6,553 nucleotides of DNA from Proteobacteria bacterium UBA2996 (GTDB taxonomy: Bacteria; Pseudomonadota; Gammaproteobacteria; Arenicellales; UBA868): positions 476 to 7,028 of the forward strand of contig DDZY01000131.1 in the NCBI GenBank assembly GCA_002346525.1, read 5' to 3'. Under the pieces are notes generated by a model, which saw only the letters and a program-made list of their open reading frames with translations, made no database searches and was not told where the DNA came from. Shown here piece after piece: positions 1-5,112 of the stretch. Each line of letters starts with the position of its first letter. Within the stretch, counting starts at the first letter, position 1. The position numbers and the translations under genes are program-made.

Positions 1-501
1 GCACTCTGTAAAATTAATGATCGCAGCTTTTTGTGAATTGTAGGCTGCCCACCCCGGATCGCCACGAAGGCCGGAGATAGACGACATATTCACGATACTG
101 CCTCGCCCCTCCCGGGTCATTTGTTCCACGGCAAGCCGGCAGCTGTTAATCGTGCTTTTTAGGTTCAGGGCGTACAACTCATCCCAGTCATCTGGGTCAA
201 GCGTTGTCACGTACCCGGCCCGACTACCGCCCGCAACATTAACGACAATATCAACGCCCTCATTCTCTTGAGCAATCAAGTCGTAGATGTTTTGAAGCTC
301 ACCTAACTGCGTGACATCTCCAACGACCGCGTTGACCACCATTCCCTTGGCTTTCAGCCCCTTCTGGGTCTCTGCAACCTGGTTCGCGTCCTTATCCATC
401 AGGTAGACAGTTGCGCCTTCCGAGGCTAAACGCTCAACGGTAGCCGAACCGATGCCGCCTCCCCCGCCAGTTACAAGCGCAGTTTTATTAGTGAATCTCA
501 T
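1..501 (-). CDS. SDR-family NAD(P)-dependent oxidoreductase, 3' part cut off by the window edge
   Basis: Classical short-chain dehydrogenase/reductase, expected to be cytosolic and to oxidise or reduce a hydroxyl/carbonyl with NAD(P). I translated it from the reverse complement: 167 codons are open to base 1, so roughly the last third (normally ~250 aa in total) is missing. Visible motifs are the Rossmann glycine motif TGGGGGIG (residues 11-18), Asp36 after the second beta strand (favours NAD over NADP), GDV at 61-63, NVAGG at 88-92 in place of the usual NNAG, catalytic Ser141, and Tyr154-x3-Lys158, with Ser and Tyr 13 residues apart. The ATG at 501 is chosen because the family fold starts there (MRFTNKTALVTGG). 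The ribosome site is weak, with a GGA about 8 nt upstream. It lies 42 bp downstream of the 544-1713 enolase-superfamily gene on the same strand, so it is probably co-transcribed. It is not close to the SDR at 3263-4006 and is probably a different substrate class. The substrate is unknown. Confidence 0.93.
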   Translation of the reverse strand, partial: MRFTNKTALVTGGGGGIGSATVERLASEGATVYLMDKDANQVAETQKGLKAKGMVVNAVVGDVTQLGELQNIYDLIAQENEGVDIVVNVAGGSRAGYVTTLDPDDWDELYALNLKSTINSCRLAVEQMTREGRGSIVNMSSISGLRGDPGWAAYNSQKAAIINFTEC

Positions 502-543
502 GATGTTGTCCAGACCAAACGATGAAAGAGAATGCGACCGAAC

Positions 544-1713
544 TTATAGATCAAGGCGAAATCGATCGATCAGGTCATCGGGAATCTCTATGCCAATACC
601 CGGTTGGCTGGGCAAATCAATTCTTCCCGAAACCACAGGGGTCGCAAGCGCCTGTAACTCGGCCCGAAGCGGAGACGCATAAACCTGCGCCGGAGAGTAC
701 TCCATATACGGGCTAACAGTCGAGTAAGCAGCTAGGTGATTGTTCGCCATTCCGAGTATCTGAGTTGACCAGTTGCCAGGGATAAGCAACCCGCCTCGAG
801 CGCTCACGAGCTCAACGATCCTCTTGCATTCAGTCAAACCGCCGCTATTGCTCGCGTAAGGCTGGCATACGGTCACGCTGCCACGGTCCATCATTTCCAC
901 AAACTCCCAGCGACAGCACGCGTGCTCCCCCATCGCGAGGGGGATAGAGGTCTTATCAGCCAAACGGGTGTATGGCTCAGGACTGTCGACCGGAAAGGGC
1001 GTCTCAAAGAAATACACGTCGTGCTCTTCAATCCTCTCGGCTACCCATAAGGCCGATGCATGATCGTTATAACCATACCCGACATCGAGCGCCAGCACGG
1101 CATCAGCACCTAGGGCTTTACGGGCTTCCCGAACAAGATCGACCGCGGTTTGGAGTGAAGAGTGCATCGCCTCCACTTTGAATGCGCGAAAGCCCTCCTC
1201 CGCAAGTTGTTCGCATCGCTCGACTTGTTGTTTGAGGACAACCTGACGCTCCCACGTATCGGAGACAATGGTCGCGTAGGGAGTGAGATACGATGCGCGA
1301 TGACACTTGCTGTGATCGGTTTGGAATGGGTTCCTTTCCGCACCACCGAGTAACTCATAGACCGGCTGTCCCAGTTTCTTTCCAACGATATCCCACAACG
1401 CGATATCAAGAGCTCCCAAACATCGCATTGCCCATCCACGTCGATTGGAATGCAGCATGTGTTCATATAGCCGATTCCATACCGCCTCGGGATGCAGAAG
1501 ATCAGTCTCAATAACCTGAGACCCAAAAAACGAGTCCTTCCCCAGAAGTGCGCTTCGGGCAACACCCGGGGGCACACGGAACATCTCACTTCGCCCCTGA
1601 ATTCCCTCGTCAGTCTGGACAGTCAGGATTGGTAGCGGCTCAACCCCGCCTTGATCAGGGTCGATCTCTCGCCCATCCCCGATTACTACAATCTCACAAC
1701 CCGTGATCTTCAT
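544..1713 (-). CDS. Enolase-superfamily protein, mandelate racemase/muconate lactonizing type, with an altered active site
   Basis: 389 aa, normal length for the family. The family abstracts a proton alpha to a carboxylate on a Mg-stabilised enediolate (dehydratases, racemases). The N-terminal capping domain ends in the typical ALDIALWDIVGKKLGQPVYELLGG stretch (about 101-124), and the TIM barrel follows. Mg ligands are intact: Asp210 (ALDVGYGY), Glu237 (FFETPFP) and Glu263 (MGEH). The KxK motif reads Lys179-Val-Glu181. The positions of the Asp-His dyad are Tyr286 (QPYASNSGGL) and Gly313 (IPGNWSTQI). The 23- and 27-residue spacings match mandelate racemase Glu247-Asp270-His297, so the alignment is firm but the dyad is gone. 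The C-terminus (LPSQPGIGIEI) is typical. An in-frame extension to 1911 overlaps the next gene and lacks family homology, so I use the ATG at 1713 (MKITGCEIVV), although its ribosome site is poor. An ATG at 1767 is possible. It is probably co-transcribed with its neighbours on both sides. It may be an enzyme with a different base, or a non-catalytic paralogue. Confidence 0.93.
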   Translation of the reverse strand: MKITGCEIVVIGDGREIDPDQGGVEPLPILTVQTDEGIQGRSEMFRVPPGVARSALLGKDSFFGSQVIETDLLHPEAVWNRLYEHMLHSNRRGWAMRCLGALDIALWDIVGKKLGQPVYELLGGAERNPFQTDHSKCHRASYLTPYATIVSDTWERQVVLKQQVERCEQLAEEGFRAFKVEAMHSSLQTAVDLVREARKALGADAVLALDVGYGYNDHASALWVAERIEEHDVYFFETPFPVDSPEPYTRLADKTSIPLAMGEHACCRWEFVEMMDRGSVTVCQPYASNSGGLTECKRIVELVSARGGLLIPGNWSTQILGMANNHLAAYSTVSPYMEYSPAQVYASPLRAELQALATPVVSGRIDLPSQPGIGIEIPDDLIDRFRLDL

Positions 1714-1783
1714 AGACTCGTTAACCGAACGCTGCTCAAGCATGGGGGCGGCTGAATCAACATCCATGATTCGAACAAACTGA

Positions 1784-1790
1784 CCCCCCT
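1784..1790 (-). promoter_or_regulatory. G-rich Shine-Dalgarno-like run in the 94-bp gap, distant from the chosen start
   Basis: On the minus strand this reads AGGGGGG, the only purine-rich run between the two enolase-superfamily genes. It lies 16 nt before the in-frame ATG at 1767 and about 70 nt before the preferred ATG at 1713, too far for normal initiation at either. Five nt after it is a TTG that is out of frame. That TTG opens a 22-codon frame whose TGA overlaps the ATG at 1713 (ATGA). A short translated leader coupled to the enzyme gene is possible, but this is inference. Confidence 0.2.
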
Positions 1791-1799
1791 CAACCCTTG

Positions 1800-1820
1800 A
1801 TATTTGATCATATCGAATAT
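1800..1820. repeat. AT-rich 21-bp near-perfect palindrome over a stop codon
   Basis: Two 9-nt arms (1800-1808 and 1812-1820) around a 3-nt centre (CAT) match at 8 of 9 positions. The palindrome covers the TGA stop (1808-1810) and last codons of the MLE-type gene and begins the gap before the next gene. In the minus-strand transcript it could fold as a small hairpin with one C-A mismatch. There is no following U-tract, so it is not an intrinsic terminator. It could be an operator or an mRNA end-stabilising element, or chance in an AT-rich patch. Confidence 0.3.
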
Positions 1821-2917
1821 ATGGCTTCAGGGTCACCCATCTTCCTCTCCAGTGACTCGTTACCCAAACCCAGACCCGGACCTTTTGGGGGACTGATCTG
1901 GCCATTGTCAAATCGCATCACACCGCCCAGACTGGCCTTACATTCCAGCGGCTCCCGTAGGTCGCAGCTTGCGATGACAAATTCAGGGGGAGCCCCAACC
2001 GCGAGATGCAGGATCGCAGAGGCAGCAATATCCCCGCACCATGGACCATCAATCCGCATTCCGACTCCGAAGTCGGCACAGTAATCCCGGACTTCACGGG
2101 CGACATTTAATCCGCCCAGATAGGCTGGTTTTATCGTCAGCGCAGACACCAGTCCATCATCGACTGCCCGCATTGCAAGGGATACCTCACCAACACATTG
2201 ATCAACCATAACCCTCTTACGACTCAGACGGACAACCTCCATGTTAGCTTCATAAAGCGAGCATGGTTCCTCCCAGATAAGCCTCGAATCATCGAACTTT
2301 GCAATCACCTCACAAGCCTCGCTCACCGACCATTTTCCGTTCGCATCTGCCAGGAGGAACTTGATATCGGGTAACTTCTCCAAGGCCAACGCGATCTGAT
2401 GGACATCATCGTTACGTGAATTCAGGCCGAGTTTCAACTGAACCACATTTGACCCTGATTTCACTTGCTCGAGGCGATCTCGGAAGCCTTGGATAGTGGG
2501 CTCTGATATCGAAAGGTAATCGTCCACGCGCACCGTCTCGCTGCCGCCGAGCAACTCACAAATCGGTACCCCTTCTTGTTTTCCGGACAGGTCATACCAG
2601 GCCGTTTCAAGCGCAAAGGCGTGCACCAGCCCAATCTCCCCACGGTGACGATGTTGTCTGGCAGCAGTCATCAGGTGGCCTGAATCTTTTCCGGCAAGCG
2701 AAAGGAGAGAGCCTTGCTCTTCCTGAACAGCCTTCTGGTACTGATCCACCGGCCAGGATAACGGGAATACGACTTCTCCATATCCTCGCCATCCGTCCGT
2801 CATGGTGAACTCCCAGACACGACCGTAAACCGCCTCCCGGCTAACTTTTGAATTGGCATAGACGCCATGCCGAAAACGTACTGTGCTATCCCAGACTTTT
2901 ATTGTCTTGATTTTCAC
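1808..2917 (-). CDS. Enolase-superfamily enzyme, muconate lactonizing (MLE) subgroup, hydroxyproline dehydratase/epimerase-like
   Basis: 369 aa, the usual length for this subgroup, whose members (cycloisomerases, dipeptide epimerases, N-acylamino acid racemases, cis-3-hydroxyproline dehydratases, hydroxyproline-betaine epimerases) use Mg and a Lys-Lys acid/base pair across the barrel. The N-terminal domain closes with ALETAWYDLSGKQEGVPICELLGG (about 102-125). Active-site residues by spacing to Pseudomonas MLE are Lys162 (LKLGL), Asp191 (LADANGKW), Glu217 (IWEEPC), Asp239 (MVDQ) and Lys263 (TIKPAYLGGL). Two oddities: Gln160 replaces the first Lys of KxK, and Gln240 replaces the usual Glu of the Asp-Glu pair. 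The 290-310 stretch (DGPWCGDIAASAILHLAVG) resembles, from memory, the cis-3-hydroxyproline dehydratase/HpbD branch, but the substrate is not proven. The start is GTG at 2917, because MKIKTIKVWDS fits the family and TAGGT lies 5 nt upstream. It is the first enzyme gene of the minus-strand unit. Confidence 0.94.
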   Translation of the reverse strand: MKIKTIKVWDSTVRFRHGVYANSKVSREAVYGRVWEFTMTDGWRGYGEVVFPLSWPVDQYQKAVQEEQGSLLSLAGKDSGHLMTAARQHRHRGEIGLVHAFALETAWYDLSGKQEGVPICELLGGSETVRVDDYLSISEPTIQGFRDRLEQVKSGSNVVQLKLGLNSRNDDVHQIALALEKLPDIKFLLADANGKWSVSEACEVIAKFDDSRLIWEEPCSLYEANMEVVRLSRKRVMVDQCVGEVSLAMRAVDDGLVSALTIKPAYLGGLNVAREVRDYCADFGVGMRIDGPWCGDIAASAILHLAVGAPPEFVIASCDLREPLECKASLGGVMRFDNGQISPPKGPGLGLGNESLERKMGDPEAIYSI

Positions 2918-2923
2918 GAATAC

Positions 2924-3151
2924 CTAGAGCACTTTTGCTGCCGACTCCACGACATCACCGAGACGTTTTGCCGAACTACCTTGTACATACCAAACGCTGT
3001 TATGGTAAGTCAGATGCTTAAGAAGCGGAACAAAAAGATCGAACAGCAGCCAATTGACTTTTTGTACCGATCGGAGTGGAAGATCAGGTTCTACAATTAG
3101 AGCGAATTGAACGCGTATAATTCTGGCCATTCTTGCCACTCGTATTAGCAC
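2924..3151 (-). CDS. Doubtful small reading frame (75 codons) upstream of the MLE-type gene
   Basis: An open frame from GTG 3151 (or ATG 3130, 68 codons) to TAG 2924, ending 6 nt before the GTG of the MLE-type enzyme. Its stop lies inside that gene's ribosome site, an operon-like arrangement. The peptide is not repetitive and contains a hydrophobic stretch around residues 33-46 (VNWLLFDLFVPLLK), but I recognise no family. Third-position GC looks lower (about 40% by eye) than in the surrounding enzymes, and neither start has a convincing ribosome site. It could be a small hypothetical protein, a degenerate gene end, or chance within a promoter region. The antisense frame at 2867-3100 is no better supported. 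Confidence 0.2.
   Translation of the reverse strand: MLIRVARMARIIRVQFALIVEPDLPLRSVQKVNWLLFDLFVPLLKHLTYHNSVWYVQGSSAKRLGDVVESAAKVL
2988..3007. promoter_or_regulatory. Inverted repeat TACCA-N10-TGGTA, candidate operator
   Basis: TACCA (2988-2992) and TGGTA (3003-3007) are perfect 5-bp arms 10 bp apart, one helical turn plus arms. The spacer itself begins with AAC-GCT-GTT, a second small dyad at 2993-3001. The site lies about 70 bp before the GTG of the MLE-type gene. TGGT/ACCA half sites are common in GntR-type operators of sugar-acid genes, but no regulator gene is present here to support the link, and 5-bp arms can arise by chance. Confidence 0.22.
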
Positions 3152-3213
3152 CTATCCCGGTACCCTACCTAGAAGACCGATGATCTCTTCATGCTTCAAT
3201 GTAATTCTGTTGG

Positions 3214-3237
3214 AGCCTGACCAGGCTGAAGCGCTTC
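3214..3237. promoter_or_regulatory. Two abutting palindromes just upstream of the plus-strand SDR gene
   Basis: AGCCTGACCAGGCT (3214-3227, 6-bp arms around a 2-bp centre) is followed directly by GAAGCGCTTC (3228-3237, a perfect 10-bp palindrome). The second ends 25 nt before the ATG at 3263. They could be a bipartite operator or fold as small hairpins in the 5' leader of the SDR/PhyH transcript. No U-tract follows, so they are not a terminator. Confidence 0.28.
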
Positions 3238-3262
3238 CTGAGTGCGGAAAAGACGCGAACTC

Positions 3263-4006
3263 ATGAGCCAGGAGAGACTTGCCGGGAAGACTGTCCTGAT
3301 CACGGCTGCCGCCCAGGGCATTGGACACGCATCGGCATTGGCCTGTGCACGGGAAGGCGCGTTGGTCTGGGCGACCGATATCGCTGATGAACGCCTCGCG
3401 GGACTTGAAGGAACACGCAATATTCAGCCCGCGCACCTCGATGTCACTGACGCAGCCGCGATTGAGGCCTTTGCCAAAGACCGCCCCTCTCCCGATGTCC
3501 TTTTGAACTGCGCGGGCTTTGTCCACAATGGCTCAGTACTCGACACTCTGGTGACCGATTGGCGGGACGGCTTTGAGTTAAATGTAATGGGAATGGTACA
3601 TACGATCCAAACATTCTTGCCTGGAATGCTCAAGCGCGGGTCAGGCTCAATCATCAATATGGCTTCGGTGGTATCCAGTCTCAAAGGTGCGCCGGGGCGC
3701 TGCGTGTACGCCACGACAAAGGCCGCCGTAGTCGGACTGACGAAATCCGTAGCCGCCGACTACGTGACGCAGGGGATCCGTTGCAATGCGATCTGCCCGG
3801 GAACAGTTGACACTCCTTCCCTGCATGAACGAATTGCCGCCCAGGGTGACACCGATAAGGCGCGCGCCGCCTTCGTTGCCCGCCAACCCATGGGACGCCT
3901 CGGAGAGGCCTCGGAGATCGCCGCTCTCGTCGTCTATCTAGCCTCAGATGAATCCTCCTACACCACCGGAGCCACTCATGTTATCGATGGGGGCTGGAAC
4001 ATCTAG
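3263..4006 (+). CDS. SDR of the 2-keto-3-deoxy-L-fuconate dehydrogenase / BDH2 (DHRS6) type
   Basis: 247 aa, full length. It resembles from end to end the bacterial 2-keto-3-deoxy-L-fuconate dehydrogenases and human BDH2, as I recall those sequences. Shared blocks include TAAAQGIG (14-21, replacing the usual TGxxxGIG), LDVTD (59-63), NCAGFVHNG (82-90), CVYATTKAAVVGLTKSVAAD (147-166), RCNAICPGTVDTPSL (173-187) and IDGGW near the end. The catalytic set is Ser135, Tyr149 and Lys153, with the 14-residue Ser-Tyr spacing of BDH2. Asp39 indicates NAD. In the L-fucose oxidative route this enzyme oxidises the C4 hydroxyl of 2-keto-3-deoxy-L-fuconate. BDH2 has been assigned 3-hydroxybutyrate and 4-oxoproline/hydroxyproline activity, so the exact substrate is open. 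An in-frame GTG at 3242 adds seven basic residues without family support, so ATG 3263 is preferred. The GGAAAAG 12-13 nt upstream is a loose ribosome site. It is the first gene of the plus-strand pair. Confidence 0.93.
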   Translation: MSQERLAGKTVLITAAAQGIGHASALACAREGALVWATDIADERLAGLEGTRNIQPAHLDVTDAAAIEAFAKDRPSPDVLLNCAGFVHNGSVLDTLVTDWRDGFELNVMGMVHTIQTFLPGMLKRGSGSIINMASVVSSLKGAPGRCVYATTKAAVVGLTKSVAADYVTQGIRCNAICPGTVDTPSLHERIAAQGDTDKARAAFVARQPMGRLGEASEIAALVVYLASDESSYTTGATHVIDGGWNI

Positions 4007-4150
4007 ACTTTGACTCTGGACCGGTATCGTTGACAGTTTGCTATGCATCCTACCCAGCGCAATAGATCGTAATCCAGGCATCCAGTTTTAGAACGCGCTC
4101 GAAAGATCCTTTTTGACCTGCATATTTAGCACAAGGTAGAAATATTTTTT

Positions 4151-4990
4151 ATGCCCACCAGTCAGTCCATCCGCGAGACTTATGAGCGCAATGGGTTTGT
4201 GTTTCCTATAGACGTATTAAGCACAGCCGAAGCTAGTCAGTTGCGAGCGGACCTTGAGCATGCCGAAGGGGAACTGGCGGGGAATTCCGAAAAACTGATG
4301 CTGTTGAGATCCTATCCCGACCGTTTACTCCCTTCCTTTGACCAGTTGATTCGCAACCCAAAACTGGTCAGCCTCGTCTCTGCCATTTTAGGGGACGATC
4401 TGATGGTCTGGAGCAGCAGTTTGTTCCTCAAGGACGCGGCCTCTTCGGAGATCGTGACCTGGCACCAGGACCTTAACTACTGGGGACTGGATGAGACCAA
4501 TGAGATCACGGCGTGGGTTGCCCTTTCACCGTCGAATATTGCGAGTGGCTGCATGCGGTTCATCCCTGGCAGCCACACCCGAAATATCGTACCCCATGTG
4601 GATACATTTGCCGACAACAATCTACTGTCCCGTGGGCAGGAAATTGCCCTAAACATAGATGAGGACGCTGCTGTAAATATTATCCTAAAGCCAGGCCAAG
4701 CCTCGCTACATCATGGCCATTTGTTTCACGCCTCTGGTCCCAACACAACGGACGACCGCCGGATTGGCTCTGCGATCCGTTATATCTCGACTTCAATGAG
4801 ACAAACAGCGGGAGACCGTACGCTGGTGGCACTGGTCAACGGCGAGGACCGTTATGACCACTTCACCATCGCTGATCCGCCACAGGGACGACTGCTTGAC
4901 GCGGACTTCGAACTCTGTCGACGCGACGCGAAAATCAAGCGGCGAGTCCTCTATGAAGGAGTGGACCCAGATCGAGGCAAGCGTTACTAG
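4151..4990 (+). CDS. PhyH (phytanoyl-CoA dioxygenase) family Fe(II)/2-oxoglutarate oxygenase
   Basis: 279 aa, typical for small-molecule PhyH enzymes. Using Fe(II), O2 and 2-oxoglutarate, these usually hydroxylate an unactivated C-H bond, releasing succinate and CO2. The double-stranded beta-helix motifs are complete. The facial triad is His105-Gln-Asp107 (TWHQDLNYW) plus His193 (LFHASGPN), RFIPGSH lies at 136-142, and Arg204 sits 11 residues after the distal His, as in human PhyH, for the 2-oxoglutarate carboxylate. Asp107 is present, so it is not a SyrB2-type halogenase, where that residue is Ala. There is no signal peptide. The start is ATG 4151, where the family N-terminus (IRETYERNGFVFPIDVLS) begins. 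AAGGTAG lies 12-13 nt upstream, separated by an A/T run, slightly far. It follows the BDH2-type SDR by 144 bp on the same strand. The two may form an operon, or this gene may have its own promoter, although no good -35/-10 pair was found. The substrate is unknown. Confidence 0.95.
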   Translation: MPTSQSIRETYERNGFVFPIDVLSTAEASQLRADLEHAEGELAGNSEKLMLLRSYPDRLLPSFDQLIRNPKLVSLVSAILGDDLMVWSSSLFLKDAASSEIVTWHQDLNYWGLDETNEITAWVALSPSNIASGCMRFIPGSHTRNIVPHVDTFADNNLLSRGQEIALNIDEDAAVNIILKPGQASLHHGHLFHASGPNTTDDRRIGSAIRYISTSMRQTAGDRTLVALVNGEDRYDHFTIADPPQGRLLDADFELCRRDAKIKRRVLYEGVDPDRGKRY

Positions 4991-5022
4991 ACCCCCAACG
5001 CTCAGTCTGCCCCGAAGATATT

Positions 5023-5044
5023 GGCGAAAACAGCCGCCTTCGCC
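5023..5044. repeat. Small inverted repeat in the convergent gap
   Basis: GGCGAA (5023-5028) and TTCGCC (5039-5044) are perfect 6-bp arms around a 10-nt loop. They lie in the 122-bp gap (4991-5112) between the ends of the PhyH gene and the converging enolase-superfamily gene. No T-run follows on either strand, so a rho-independent terminator is not supported. The rest of the gap shows nothing else. Confidence 0.25.
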
Positions 5045-5112
5045 CTCAATGACCCCGCAACATGACCGGAGCCGCCGAGGAGAAGATCAAAGCACGGGCT
5101 TTAGGGGCCGAG

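Larger units (their letters stand above)
2918..3262. other. Divergent intergenic control region
   Basis: These 345 bases separate the minus-strand enolase/SDR unit from the plus-strand SDR/PhyH pair, so promoters for both must lie here unless the small frame at 2924-3151 is real. It is more AT-rich than the flanking genes. A perfect TATAAT sits at 3116-3121 on the plus strand, but no acceptable -35 box lies 16-18 bp upstream. A TTGACT at 3054-3059 is too far from the TACAAT at 3092-3097 (32 bp). Inverted repeats are listed separately. No terminator, tRNA or riboswitch-like structure was recognised. Confidence 0.6.

Noticed and set aside
1714..1911. N-terminal extension of the 544-1713 gene to 1911
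   Set aside because: It overlaps the end of the upstream gene by about 100 bp, reads as Trp/Arg/Val-rich out-of-frame sequence, and the family fold begins at MKITGCEIVV.
1797..2084. 95-codon plus-strand frame
   Set aside because: Antisense shadow of the MLE-type enzyme, which carries full family motifs.
2867..3100. 77-codon plus-strand frame across the divergent region
   Set aside because: It overlaps the start of the MLE-type gene in antisense, has an unusual Cys/His-rich start and low-complexity Lys content, and no ribosome site.
3152..3526. 124-codon minus-strand frame
   Set aside because: Mostly antisense to the well-supported SDR at 3263-4006, with no domain recognised.
4030..4057. 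Promoter for the PhyH gene based on a perfect TTGACA at 4030-4035
   Set aside because: No TATAAT-like hexamer lies 15-19 bp downstream. A second TTGACC at 4113 would put the start point almost on the ATG.
4991..5112. Bidirectional rho-independent terminator between convergent genes
   Set aside because: Only a 6-bp stem with a 10-nt loop is present, with no T-run on either strand.
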